NCBI GenBank assembly: GCA_930367215.1
Contig: OV884059.1
Span: 9,014,945 to 9,078,944, forward strand
Origin: Pollenia angustigena
Lineage: Eukaryota > Arthropoda > Insecta > Diptera > Polleniidae
Direction of reading: 5' to 3'
DNA length: 64,000 bases
This document shows, piece after piece, positions 22,305 through 33,835 of the stretch; positions within the stretch are counted from its first letter, which is position 1, and every line of letters starts with the position of its first letter. The notes below the pieces were generated by a model that worked only from the letters and a program-made list of their open reading frames with translations, ran no database searches and was not told where the DNA came from. A program made the position numbers and the translations under genes.

Positions 22305-23049
22305 TTCTTTGTTAAAAAACAGAGCAATTATAGTTATACTGTAGACAAAGATTATATTTTAATGTTCTATAGTGGTTATTTTTTTACATTGATAAGGAAA
22401 TGAACAAACAAAAAATTTTAACAACGACCGCAGCACGACCACCTTGTGTGGGTGTTGTGTATATGTTTTGTTTGCGTAAAATTATTTTGCTGGCCTATTT
22501 GTTTTTTCGTATGTGTATTTTGTTTTTGTTAAAAAAATGATGAGCTAAACAGAACACAACGAAGTTTGTGGTTTAAAACAAAAACTGAACGGAAATTAAT
22601 GTTCTCATCTTTTTGTTGAGTTGGATAAGAACAGTATTATTTTTGCGTTCGAAAGATGACAAAAACTAAGGAGCTATATCAGGTGTTTATTTTGGGACAC
22701 TGATCAAAATGATAGCTTTGTTTTAAAGTTTGCACTGTGGATTGGAGGCTACAAAAGGTTGAAATGTTTTTTTTTTTGGAATTGTCAAGTAAAAAATATT
22801 TTCAGAAGTTCGAGCTTTCGATAGTTGTACCAATCATTTTACATTAAAAGATTAAGAACTTAAATTTTCATTAAATATTTCGCACAATGGGTTGAAAATT
22901 AAAAAAAAAAAAAAAATTAAATTAACAAAAACAAAATAATTTTTAATTGTAGTTTAACAACTTTCACTTAAAATTTTATAAATACCAAAATTGCATTGCA
23001 CAATTGGTGGAATATTTGAAAAAGTGAAACTGAAATTTAACAATATTGA
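22305..23049. other. AT-rich sequence, nothing recognised
   Basis: May include the right part of the inverted-repeat element starting near 22157. No gene recognised. Confidence 0.4.
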
Positions 23050-23415
23050 AAATTTTTAATATTTTTAATTAGGCTTAAGTTCATGAAATTTAATTTTTAT
23101 TAAATTATTTTTATGAAGAAAGGAATTTTACAACAGAAAATTAATTTAAATTGTTATTGATAATCTTTCATTCTTGACGTGGCTCGGGCTCGAACCCTGG
23201 CCGGCAGGTTACCATGACATGTTTCGATCGCAACCACTCGATCTCCTCAGATGGATTTGCCGTCTTACACTCGCAGCCATCGACGACTGCTGACGTCACT
23301 TGTCAAACATCAATCCTTAAACCAAATTGTATTTTAACATTTGGTAGATCGAAATTTGCTTTTCCTGAATGATTATCCATTTTAATTGACTTTACATGTT
23401 TTTTCCTTCACTTCT
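23050..23415 (-). mobile_element. tRNA-derived SINE, family 2, copy 1
   Basis: The reverse complement matches 29002-29352 along its length. The minus strand reads GTCGTCGATGGCTGCGAGTG (like the A-box region of Ser/Leu tRNAs), then ATCGAGTGGTTGCGATCG, CTGCCGGCCAGGGTTCGAGC and CCTGGCC. The last part contains a B box GGTTCGAGCCC. An AT-rich tail follows, ending TTAAGCCTAATTAAAAATATT. The tRNA-like core plus conserved 5' and 3' non-tRNA flanks suggests a SINE or a longer repeat that captured a tRNA. The polymerase III origin is inferred. Confidence 0.6.
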
Positions 23416-23573
23416 GTTTTTTCGTACTTTCGTCAAGAATTTTTCTTGAAGTCCAAGTACATTTTTTTTTTTTTTTTGTTTTTTCACTTTGTCTTTCTCT
23501 TCTCTGTTGACCTTTTTCAGCACAACTTGAAGGACAAATGTACACATAGAGCTCGTGCCTTAGCTTTAACAAT

Positions 23574-23745
23574 AATTAGTATTGTGGTTATTTTGTTGAA
23601 CTATTTATGGTTTTTAATCCAAATTTTTAATATTTTTAATTAGGCTTAAGTTCATGAAATTTAATTTTTATTAAATTATTTTTATGAAGAAAGGAATTTG
23701 GATTAAAAACCATAAATAGTTCAACAAAATAACCACAATATTAAT
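23574..23745. repeat. Foldback whose loop is a copy of the SINE-2 tail
   Basis: Arms of about 50 bases (TATTGTGGTTATTTTGTTG and its complement CAACAAAATAACCACAATA) surround a loop of about 75 bases. The loop is identical to 23053-23129, the end of the adjacent SINE-2 copy, and in the same orientation. Arm-like sequence AAATAACCACAGCACTAATT also appears at 29371, next to the other SINE-2 copy, so the arm may belong to the same repeat unit. Confidence 0.7.
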
Positions 23746-24915
23746 TAATATTGAAAATATTTTTAAAATTTTCTTAAATTTTTATTCATTTAAGGCTTAA
23801 AGGTTTATGAATGTAGTCATAAAAAGTTTTTAAGTTTAATAAAGGTTTAAAGAACAAATTTACTATGAAAATTATCCTTAATAAACGTTTGTAAATTTTA
23901 TTTATTTTTTTACACCTTAAGTTTGTTTACAAAAAACTTTTTTCCCAACTTTTGAGTTAAATGGTTTTCTCTTTTACCAATGTCTTTAACTATCTTCCCT
24001 TTTGTATATTAACCAAATATTTCAATTCAAAATTTGTACCGACTTTCCTTTTTGTCCTCTCTTCTTTCCTTCTGCTTTTTTTTCGTTCACCATTTTGACC
24101 AATATTTGACCATTGACTATAACAAGTGGCAATTACTGGTCTTAAACAAGACAATCGAAAAAGTATCTATAACAAGAAACAAATAAGTTCCTTTTAAAAA
24201 ACAAAATATTCTGGAACAACCACAAGTTGTAGACAAACAGTGGGCGGCGAAAAGAGTTATAAAAATATTTAAGAATATATTAGAAGTATTTGATTAGAAA
24301 GAGATTCTGATTCTGCTTTATAAAAAAAATACTTCTTATGTTTGTCTTTTGGGAGAATTTCGATAATATTCATATTTTTTGCGAGCAATTTGTTGATTAA
24401 GTTCGTAAGCTGCTTAGTGTAAAGGCCGACCACTGCTTTAGCATTTTGGTTACTTTTTATTTCAATTTGTGAGAGAGTAACGTTAACATTCGTTGTGTTT
24501 TTATTGTTTTTGTGCGGTTAGCCTTCGTGACTTGCTTTCAATGATTGAAGACCACTGCTTTCGTTGAAAAGAAGTTATTGTGTTGGTACAACGCTAAAAT
24601 TTTTTCTGTGAAACAGAAGGGGATTCAATTTAACTATGATGTGCATGTCTTTTTTAGTTTTACATTTAACCTTTTTTATATAAATTTGTTTAATGATTTC
24701 ATGTGATTCTTCATCAATTCCTGTTTAGACTATATGAACGGCCGTGCCGAATTTTAGAAACCCTCCACCGAAACCGAAAAAAACTGGCAGCATACTAAAA
24801 CACTAAAAAAAGTATGGAAATATATGAGGTTTAAGGTCTGTTATGGACCCATTTTTATAAATTACTATGGGAAGTTAAATAAAAAAATAAAGCGAACACA
24901 AATTGATTTCTCGAA
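23746..24915. other. AT-rich sequence, fly repeat trace
   Basis: At about 24740 the words GGCCGTGCCGAATTTTAG and CCCTCCACCGAAACCG resemble the dispersed fly repeat. GACCACTGCTTT occurs twice (about 24428 and 24550). No gene. Confidence 0.4.
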
Positions 24916-25199
24916 TTGTGTACACAGCCAATCTTTCAAACATCAACCCTTCCCACTGCGCAGAATGGACTTGATGTCTCCTGTTTTAAACTAACCAGGT
25001 TTTGCCGTACGATTTTAAGTGGCATGATTTTCATATCTGCAAGGAGGAATTTATGTTGCAAACCTCTAGCACCCAAGGAGGAGGGTTGGAGTATCAGTGA
25101 ACCCTGAGTTGGTCAAGAGCGTCTAAGGAAGTAGGAGGAACGCGAATTCTCAACATTATTCAAATGAAAAACACTTAATATTGTTAACCAAGAAATTCT

Positions 25200-25470
25200 T
25201 AAAAAAAGGCTGGCCCTGAGTATGGGCTCCAAAACTATAGCTCAACTTGCCAGACTTGCCACTCCACACTGGCTGGAAATAGTTGTGCAAAGAATGACGA
25301 CGCTGCTGCAAAAAAGGTGTTTGAATATGATCCCACGGGGAAGACGTAAAAGGTGACGATCAAAACACCGTTGGAAAGACCAAGTTCAGGAAAACCTTTC
25401 CCCACTCAACATGAGAAATTGTAGAAGAAGCGCAGAAGACCGAGGCGCCCGGATATCCATTTTAATTCGG
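25200..25470 (+). pseudogene. RTE-like non-LTR retrotransposon relic, C-terminal end
   Basis: Two plus-strand frames joined by one frameshift carry NDDAAAKKVFEYDPTG, then HRWKDQVQENL, LNMRNCRRSAEDRGA and a final ILIRP. This is the usual order at the C terminus of a common group of non-LTR reverse transcriptases: RM(N/D)D..AKKVF, G.RKRGRPK.RWKDQV, RNWR..AEDR..WR. One in-frame stop lies after the RRKR. The patch begins perhaps at 24920, but the upstream part cannot be aligned by eye. Not functional. Confidence 0.6.
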
Positions 25471-26500
25471 CCAATGAGCTATTTGGGTCGCTATAAATGG
25501 CTTATAAAACAGATATAACGCCATCGGTGTTTTCTTATTTTTTAAAGCTTTTCGCTTAAATACATATTTATTTATTGGCTTTACACTTAAAATGGCAATC
25601 TGCGTATCTAAATTGACCAATTGTGTTGTTAAAGGGTTAAAAAAGCAATATTTTTTAATAAATTCTTGGCTTGTGGCAGCATACACTAATGGCCAATGCT
25701 TTTGTATTTTTTTGTAATACAGTGTAATGAATGTACATGATTGTTTGTAAGTATTTGAGTTATGACAAGAAATGTCCTTTTTTGGCTGTTGGTTGTAGTT
25801 TTTTTTCAGTAGTTTTTTTTGGGTCAACTTTTCTGGTAGTTTTGTATTTTATTTTCGTTGTTTATTGCAGCCGCATGTTGTCAATAGTTGCCACTATTAT
25901 TGTGGTACAATATTGGCATTATCAATAACATTTTTTTGCTTTGTTTTTTTTTTTAACAATTTTCAAATGTTAGAAAAAAATTTTTAAATATTAATATAAA
26001 CCACAAAGGCTGTGATTTAAAAAACTCATATTCCTAAAGAAATACCATGTTTTTTTTTATTAGAGAAGAAAATATAAATTTAAAAGAAATCTTTTCCTTA
26101 AAACTCTTAATTTTCTAAACCAAGTTCCTTAACAAGTTTTGCTTTTTAAGGCAACATTTTTTTCAAACATTTTCTGGCTCCATTAAAAATTTTACTCCGT
26201 TTTAAAACATTTTTACTGCTTTTTGACATACAATTTCCATTTTAACCAACAGTTTGAAAAAAAATAACAATAATCCAAGATAAAATGTCAAGAATCTCAA
26301 ATCAAACAAATTACAATCAACATTCATAAAATTTGTTTTAAATTCACCTAAAGACACATTGATTTTTGCCCCTATAAAGCATTTTTTGAAAGAAAATCAT
26401 TTTGCCAAAGATTTTTTTTTCTATTTTGGGGGAAAAAAAATAATTTTAAATGAAATAAGGAAACTGAAAATCATCATAATATTTGCGTCATATGCAAAAA
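25471..26500. other. AT-rich sequence, nothing recognised
   Basis: Frames at 25462-25827 (minus) and 25731-25928 (plus) overlap each other and are low-complexity. From about 26090 the sequence grades into the AGTACTTTT repeat field. Confidence 0.45.
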
Positions 26501-28640
26501 CGTGCTTTTAAAAAAGATTTAAAAAATAAGAAAAACACAAAATTTCTGCTTCAACAGGCACTAAAAATCAGAGATTTGTAGAGTCACCAAAATCAAAATC
26601 AAAAAGGCAAAGGGGAGTGAGGTACTTTTGGGGCCTTAAAAAAAAGCAAGGTGCCAAATATCACCTATAAATGACACAAATGTGCCATAACTTATTATTT
26701 TTTTATTTAGCAGAAAAAAGTACTTTTTAGGAAAGTACTTTTTTAGGAAAGTACTTTTTTGGAAAAGTACTTTTTTTACAAAAATTATACGAAAAGTGGT
26801 CAAAAGTATCAAAAAAGACACATAAAGCCATTACAATTTCTGCCTACGCAGGCTCTTGATAATCATAGATTTCTAAAGTCACAAAAAAAAAAATAATAAT
26901 CAGGCAGGTAAAAGGCGGGCCGATACTTTTTTCAACTTAAAAAATGTAAGGAGCCACTATTCAGGTATTTTTTAAAGTAAAATAATAAAAAAATACTTTC
27001 CGTTAAAGAACTTTCCGTTAAAGAACTTTCTTCTACAAAAAAAGATACCAAAAGTCCCAAAAACACACAATCAACAACATTTCTGCTTGCACATCCACTA
27101 AATTACTGCTTACACCATTAGGTACTAAAAATCACAGATTTGTATTATCACCAAAAACTAATTATCAAGCATGTAAATAACAAGGAGGTACTTTTTGGGG
27201 TAAAGGGGTCATAAAATTAGAACAGAGAAAAACTCACTCATAATAAAACAAAATGTATTAGAACTTAATCTTTTAAATATTTATATAATATTTTTGAATA
27301 TTAGGAGAAACAAGTAAAATTTTTTTTTTTTACAACCCTATTGCAAAAAATTTGCGAAAAGTACCAAAACTACACAATGTCTGCTTCAACTGAACTTTAA
27401 AAGAAAGATATTTGTTAATTAAATAAATATGTACTTTTTGTTAAAATGCCAAAAAAATTAATTTTTCAAAAATGTACTAAAAATTGGCATAAAGTACCAA
27501 AAACTTTTATTCTTGCAGTAGTTAAGTCCTTATCCATATAATGAAACAATTGCTGCATAAACTTTCTTCAATTCTCTTTTGAAACTGCATTCTTGTCCCT
27601 ACAATAAAACTTTTGTTTTATAGCATTATATTATTGTGTATGCGAAGAATCTTTTTAAGGGTATTTTTTGGACTTCTGATTCCAAAAAAAAAAATTTTTA
27701 AGAGCTTTTAAAGCTTTAACAAACAATTTGCTACATCTTATAGCAACTGTAAAATATGGTTGTTTATTTATTTAGTCTTGTTTATAAAAAAAAACGTACA
27801 AAAAGGTTTTTTTTTTCTTAAATGACCAAAAAGTCCCTTTTTCCAAATTGTACCAGGAAATGCTGAAAAGTGCCTAAATAATATAATTCTTACTTAAAGT
27901 AGCAAAAATTACTTAAAGGGTACTAAAAAATGTTACAAAACTATAAACATTTGAAAAATCTTGTGACAATAACGTATAAAAAGTTATCTTTTTTGACATA
28001 AGCAAAAACGTCCTTTCTGTTTTTGTACCAAAAAGGTTTATTTTGAAAATTCTACATAAAATAATAACAAAAAGTAACAAAATTATAAAATTCTTCCTGC
28101 ATATATTAGTTCCTTTAGACTCCTACAAGGAGCATTGGGCCAAAATTCTTCCTGCAAGTTTTTTTTTTTTTTTTTTTTTTTTTGCAAGTTGCAAAAAATT
28201 AATTTGAAAGTACTAAAAAAAGTTTCAAAAAACCAAGATTTCTAAAAAGTACCCCATCCTTTTTCGTATTTAAAGGAATAATTTAACAAAATGTGGGACT
28301 CTTTTGTAAAAAAAGTAGTCAATTTTTGAAGTTAATTCTTATATTTACCTTAAATTTAATTTTTAGTAGTAAAAAAGTACTTTTTTCAATTCAGCCATAT
28401 TATTAAATTATATTTTTATGGGCATATTCGAGTGTTCATTGCTTGCTAAAAAATATTATATAAAAAATAGTAACAGAAAAGTACTTTTTTAAATCTCTTA
28501 AATTTAAAAATGGTATTAAAATGCACTAAATTTACTACTTTTTTATTTCTTTTCTTACATTTCTTAAATCACTTACTATTTATTACTCTTTCTAGTTTTA
28601 AAAGGAGTTAATTAGCTGTTAAACTTTAGCTTAGAAATGA
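26500..28640 (+). repeat. Decayed AGTACTTTT repeat field, block 1
   Basis: GTACTTTTT recurs about every 100 to 150 bases. A longer unit is visible at about 26549, 26839 and 27105: TTCTGCTT, CACTAAAAATCA.AGATTTGTA, TCACCAAAA, GGTACTTTTGGGG (steps of 290 and 266). At 26729-26780 a short unit of about 17 bases (AGGAAAGTACTTTTTT) repeats three times. Old and irregular, non-coding. Confidence 0.65.
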
Positions 28641-28646
28641 TATTTA

Positions 28647-28782
28647 GGGGGTAATTTTGTTGTTCACTTCACCTTGCGTTGAGAAAATTTTCATATAAAA
28701 TTTTTTGAAATTTTTAAAATTCAAAAAATTTTATATGAAAATTTTCTCAACGCAAGGTGAAGTGAACAACAAAATTACCCCC
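28647..28782. mobile_element. Perfect hairpin MITE with TTA target duplication
   Basis: Two 63-base arms are perfectly complementary (28647-28709 and 28720-28782) around a 10-base centre ATTTTTAAAA. The outer end is GGGGGTAATTTTGTTGTTCA. TTA flanks both sides (28644-28646 and 28783-28785), which with the G-rich terminus suggests PIF/Harbinger. No mismatch between arms implies recent insertion or gene-conversion-like repair of the hairpin. It lies in the AGTACTTTT field. Confidence 0.85.
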
Positions 28783-28821
28783 TTAAAAATGGTACTAAAA
28801 GACACTAAATTTACCACTTTT

Positions 28822-28995
28822 TATACCCTCCACCGAAGGTAAAAGGGTATATATAAATTTGCTATTCCGTTTGTAATTTCTATAATATTGATCCTACATC
28901 CTATAAAGTATATATATTCTGGGTCCTTATGAAAAGCGAAATTCAAATCCGGTTGTCCGTCTCTCTGTTGAAAAGGGTTTTCGATCTCTTCAGGA
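28822..28995 (+). repeat. Dispersed fly repeat (ATACCCTCCACC type)
   Basis: TTTTATACCCTCCACCGAAGG, AAAGGGTATATATAAATTTGC, TATATATTCTGGGTCCTTAT and GTTGTCCGTCTCTCTGTTG are the standard words of this fly repeat. The same words in the same order open the block at 54787. A minus-strand frame covering 28821-29030 is not a gene. SINE 2 follows directly. Confidence 0.7.
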
Positions 28996-29001
28996 ATACT
29001 A

Positions 29002-29352
29002 AGAAGTAAGGAAAAAACATGTAAAATCAATTAAAATGGATAATCATTCAGAAAAGCAAATTTCGATCTACCAAAGGTTAAAATACAATTTGGTTTAAGG
29101 ATTGATGTTTGACTATTGACGTCAGCAGTCGTCGATGGCTGCGAGTGTAAGACGGCAAATCTATCTGAAGAGATCGAGTGGTTGCGATCGATACATGTCA
29201 TGGTACCCTGCCGGCCAGGGTTCGAGCCCTGGCCACGGTCAAGAATGAAAGATTATCAATTAATTTTCATGTTGTAAAATTTCTTTCTTCATAAAAATAA
29301 TTTAATGAAAATTAAATTTGATGAACTTAAGCCTAATTAAAATATTAAAATT
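29002..29352 (+). mobile_element. tRNA-derived SINE, family 2, copy 2
   Basis: Same unit as 23050-23415, opposite strand. The core GTCGTCGATGGCTGCGAGTG, GATCGAGTGGTTGCGATCG and GCCAGGGTTCGAGCCCTGGC holds a B box inside a strong GC stem (GGCCAGGG / CCCTGGCC). The 3' part is AT-rich and ends TTAAGCCTAATTAAAATATT. The two copies stay close in sequence throughout, so the family is probably not ancient. Confidence 0.6.
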
Positions 29353-29399
29353 TTGGGTTAAAAAAAAAAATAACCACAGCACTAATTATGTTAAATAAT

Positions 29400-30555
29400 T
29401 TTAAACCTTGGACTTAGAATTTCAGCTTAAAAAATGTACTTAAAAGAGTACTAAAAAGTACTTAATTAACTCCCTTTTTTATTTAAAGTACTTTTTTAAA
29501 TCTTTTACAATTTATTGCTTTTTTCAAGTTTTTAACAGCGTAATAACTTTTCAATTTGTACTTAAAATTTAAATTTAAAAATGGTACTAAAATGTTACTA
29601 AAAAGCACTGAATTTCCTAAGTTTTATATTTTAATGATATTAAAGGCCTTTTTCTTGCTTATAAAGGCCAATTTTAACTTTTTTCTCAATATCTATCTCT
29701 ACATGTTCCTGATTTCTCACATTCATATGTTAAAATAACTGATTCAGTTGTCAGTCTCTTAGAAAATGCAGCAAATATGTCAGCACTTCCGGCAGTTGTT
29801 ATAGGAAAGCAAAAAAAAAAAAACTATTTGTACTTACAAGTGATTTTATCCTGGTACCAGAAAATAAAACACCAAACAGACAAAGTGAAAATCTAACACC
29901 GGGATTGAAGTTAAGTAAGAAAAGGTGTCACGTACTACTGAACAAAGATAAGTGAAGCATACCTTTAAAAAAAAAGACATACAGCGTGGTAATGGCTGCC
30001 TGGAGTACAAGTACTTGGAATTGTAGCAATAATAATGGATCCATGGAGATGAAATTGCTAGCAGAACGAGTAAAAGATGAAAAAAAGAAAAAGCAACAAA
30101 CAAACAAGCAAGCAAATAGTCCTCAAAAATGCAAATAAATGTCATGAAAAACATGTTAAAGTGGGTGACATTTGCAATATGAATTCCTTGTTTGCCTCGC
30201 GCTCTCTCGCCAAGGGAATTTTTTTTTTGTCATCTCTCTTTTACCATTATGACCTTATAAAAGCATAGTTTTAGGATTTCAAGTGTTTACATTTACAAAG
30301 CAACAACTTTTTTTTTTTAAATCAAGAAAAATAACATGATTTTTATGTTAGTGCCTGTCACAAATATTGTTGACACTGCATTTAAAAAACAAAAATTGTT
30401 ATGACCAAATATTACTCTAGCAAACAGTAAAACATTTTAATTTTTCAAAAGCTTCGAAAAATAACGCAAACAAAAATATTAAAAACCCCAAATGGTAGGT
30501 CAGTGCTCGGTTTTTATTTCAACATTTCAATTTATGGCCTTTGAATATGTTTACC
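29400..30555. other. AT-rich sequence, decayed AGTACT words, nothing else recognised
   Basis: AGTACTTTTTTAAA words occur to about 29620. The minus-strand frame 29846-30154 (102 residues) is hydrophobic because it reads the complement of AAA- and CAA-rich DNA. It has no start context or family support. Confidence 0.45.
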
Positions 30556-30559
30556 TTTA

Positions 30560-31180
30560 AACCAAGGCACAGTGCAGCGAAATACTAAAAAAAGTAATCA
30601 AAAAAGTTGAAAAAAAATATTAAAAAATACAATTGTAGGAGAATTTTTTTTACTACTATTTTGCTTTGGCTCAAATGTGTGCTTCTAAAAGTTTAAAAGT
30701 TTAAAAAAGAAGTATTAAAAGAAACATTTTTCTTGTAAAAAAAGTCAAAAGACACAAATACTTAAGAAGAGTAGTAAAATAGTACTTTTCTACTACTATT
30801 TTTCTTTTGTTCTCTTAAAGTCTTAAAGGTATTTTAAAGTTAAATATTAAAAATCTCTTAATGGAAAATTGTCTATTTAAAACAAGTACTAAATAACATT
30901 TTCTTTACCAAAAAAAATGTGTTCTTAAGATGTTAATTAATAATCGTAGGTACTTTTAAAGATAAAACACAAAATTTCTTTAAAAATAGCCATTTAAAAA
31001 AGTACTTTTCTACTACTAATTTTTTCTGTTAAAGTAGCTGATTTTTCTTGCACTAAGTAAATTCTTAAATAAGAAAATCGATATAAAATAGTTTTAAATT
31101 ACTCATTTAAAAAGGGTTGTAATTAGTACTTTTCTACTAATACTTTCTTTTACTTAAATTTATGTATTTGTTCCTGAAAC
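30560..31180 (+). repeat. AGTACTTTTCTACTACTATTTTTC repeat field, block 2
   Basis: AGTACTTTTCTACTACTATT appears at about 30782, 30998 and 31117, with a partial copy at 30645. The sequence between them resembles TTAAAGT.TTAAAT.TTAAAA. Period about 115 to 215 bases. The same unit continues at 32.6-33.8 kb after an interruption. Confidence 0.7.
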
Positions 31181-31194
31181 TGTTTTCGTTTTAT

Positions 31195-31680
31195 TTCGTA
31201 CCCGCTAGGTCCCGTCGGTTCAATTTTTTTATTGAGCTGCCTTTTCCATGTAGTAGGTGTAGATCTGCCAGTCTGTCTCTGACTTTGAGGGTTTTAGTCT
31301 AGGGCTGATCAGATGATGACGTCTGATGGCTTCCTTAGGGTATGGCCTATCCAACTTCATTTCCATTGGCGGATTCGGTATTGATAGGAGTTTGGTTAGA
31401 ATTTATGGCTTCTTGATGTTAATGCGCACGGGCCACAATATTCTACGCAGGCAACAGTTAGCGAAAGTCTGTATATTATTGGCATCCTTATAAACTGCGT
31501 TCCACGATTCGCATCTATGTAAGGCTTTGCGTTTCCCAATCTGTTCTGGATATTTTGTGAGGAACCGCCTGTTGTCGAAATTACACATCCCAAGTATAGC
31601 GTCCCCAAAAGGCAGTCCAACAGCACAAAAGGTTGACAGTTGGTTGTGTTTGTCCGCATTGTATTTTCTTTTGGGGAGTT
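31195..31680 (-). pseudogene. RTE-like non-LTR reverse transcriptase relic
   Basis: On the minus strand a frame around 31660-31540 reads LYLGCVISTTGGSSQNIQNR. This corresponds to the (F/Y)(T/K)YLGS.IS..GG...DI..RLGKA segment after the palm domain. A frameshift follows, with NAVYKDANNIQTF in another frame. Further down are RQWKWSWIGHTLRKPS and QSQRQTGRSTPTTWKR, equivalent to RRWKWIGHTLRK and G.R..GRPRTTWRR at the C terminus. The order is correct for one decayed element with several frameshifts and stops. It interrupts the AGTACTTTT field. The family differs in sequence from the relic at 25.2 kb. Confidence 0.75.
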
Positions 31681-32585
31681 AATTTAAAGCCCTACCCTAG
31701 CGACCATCATCTGGACCATACGTATTTCTTCTTACATGTCAATGAATATGGGTAGTTCCAAAGTGTTGAACGTGACAGTCGTACGCATAAAAAATGCAAT
31801 AACATTTTAAACAAAAAATATTTTTACGTTCTTAAATTATAGCTCTAAGAAAGCACTGTTATCCATGCTAAAGTTTATGGAGGGCCGCGATTCTAGGTCG
31901 AAGATAATGGCAAAAGAAGTAGCGGTTCGAACGTGAAAAAAACAGAAGTAGTTTTTGTGGCCATTTATAAAAAGGAGTAATTCAGCGAAACCTGGCACAA
32001 TTTTTTAGTCAAACTACTTTCAGAAACTTACGTAGCAATGTTACATTAAACTGTCTTGGTTTGATTCCAAAATCTTCATTATTTTCTTTTTTTTTAAGCC
32101 AAAATCTGGGTCGATACGTGACATTTCGAACGTGAAATTTTTTCCATAATAATTTAACTGATAATGATTAAAACAAAATAAAAATTTACCGTTAATCCGA
32201 ATAAATGTAAGAAAATTTTTTTGGAATAATCTTTATCAAATATCAGCCCTTTTAAGGAAGATAATATTAAAGAAATCATACAATAAAACATTCTCACAAA
32301 TAAGAAATTACGTTTGCACAACTTTGCAGTCTGATTGTTCATCTAAATGAACAAATCGTAAAATAATCAGCTTTTAATAACTTTTAAATTTTTGGTCATA
32401 TGTGGGAGAGCAGGCAAATGGTATCCACCTAATCCAAATCTACCGATCGGCTTAAAAAGCCCCAACTATTGCCTTTGTTCAAGTCCTGCTGGTTGTTATG
32501 ATTTTGACGTGTTTTCTCGTAAAGAAATAAATAAAATATATGTTCAAACTAGTTATTTCTTTGAAGTTAACTATGTATTTTAAAA
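31681..32585. other. Unassigned sequence
   Basis: The words GAACGTGA or TTCGAACGTGA occur at about 31770, 31925 and 32127. Less AT-rich in part, with no conserved frame. Possibly a decayed element between the two parts of the repeat field. Confidence 0.4.
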
Positions 32586-32589
32586 AATG

Positions 32590-33835
32590 AGTAAAAAGTA
32601 CTTTTTACGGCTTTACTATTTTGTTCTAAAATATTTTTTTTTAATTTAAATGCCTTTTAAATTTATTTTTCAGTCAAAATTAAATTTTTTTTTATCAAAG
32701 CTTAATCTTTTTTTAAAAAAAGTACTATTCTACTACCATTTTTCTTTATCAAAGAAATACGTTTTATGATGTTTTTTTAAGATTCTTTAATGTTTTGTAA
32801 GTATAAAACCAAAATTTCTTTAAAGTTTTCCATTTAAAAAAAAATAACAAAATAGTACTTTTCTACAACTATTTTTGTTTTACTTATTTTAATAATTTAT
32901 GCGATACATATTTAGTTCAAGACTAATTTTATAATAAACAATTTAATTACAATTTTTAATATAAAAAAGTAGTACCTGAAAAGTACTTTGCTGCTACTAT
33001 TTTTCTTGCAATCAAATATGGAGTTTTTATGATATTGATTTGTGTTTAAATGACTTTTTGAGGTAAATCATAATTAAATTAATAAAAATTGTTCACTTAA
33101 AAAAGTAACCAAAAGGTACTTTTATTGCATTGAAAAGTACATCTATTTTGTACTATTTTTCCTTAATAAAAGAATGTGTCATGATGTTTTTTTAAGATTC
33201 GTAAATAATTTGCTAATAAAAAACAAAAATTTGTTTAAAAGTAGTGAAAAGTACTTTTCAACTCCTATTTTTCATTCAATAAAATATGTGTTTCTTGCGA
33301 GCAATTTAATTTTGTTTATTTTTTTTTTTTTTTTTTTTTTTTGTTTATTAAAATTTATTTAATTTTAAGCTAATTTTCTTTGCTACTACTATTAATTTCT
33401 TTTTAAAAAGTATGTATGTTTTTTAATTTTTTTTATGTTTTTTTGATAAATAGCCAACAATTTAAACATTTTAAGCTAAATAACAAAAAAGTACTTTTCT
33501 ACTACCTTTTTTACCTTTTCGTGAATAGAGCTTTTTGGTAGCAAATTTGAAATTTTATGTAATTTTTTTTTTAACAAAATGAACAAAGATTTTTAATTTT
33601 TAGTGAAATCACAAAAAAGTACTTTTTTTTTTTTGAGATATTTTTTGATTTTCACAAATATTTTTGTAAGTTTATGGAAATTTGCTAAAAGGTAATTAAT
33701 CCTCTCTTTCTTAAAAAGTACTTTTCTCCTACTTTAAAAAAACATTTGCATTCTTAAAGCTGGTTTCAAAATTTAGTATAAATAAAGTATAAATAAAAAA
33801 AGTACTTTTCTACTACTATTATCCATTACACTGTT
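32590..33835 (+). repeat. AGTACTTTTCTACTACTATTTTTC repeat field, block 3
   Basis: About ten units. GTACTTTTCTACTACTATTT or close forms occur at about 32722, 32852, 32980, 33148, 33250, 33383, 33489, 33620, 33718 and 33800, steps of roughly 100 to 160 bases with a mode near 130. A T run sits at about 33319-33342. This is the clearest part of the field. Confidence 0.75.

Noticed and set aside
25462..25827. Minus-strand frame of 121 residues
   Set aside because: Low-complexity, overlaps a plus-strand frame, and begins inside the end of a dead retroelement.
29130..29245. Possible Ser or Leu tRNA gene
   Set aside because: Only the head and T-arm resemble tRNA; the same long unit occurs at 23050-23415, which marks a repeat.
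29846..30154. Minus-strand frame of 102 residues with apparent membrane segments
   Set aside because: It reads the complement of AAA- and CAA-rich DNA; hydrophobicity is a composition effect.
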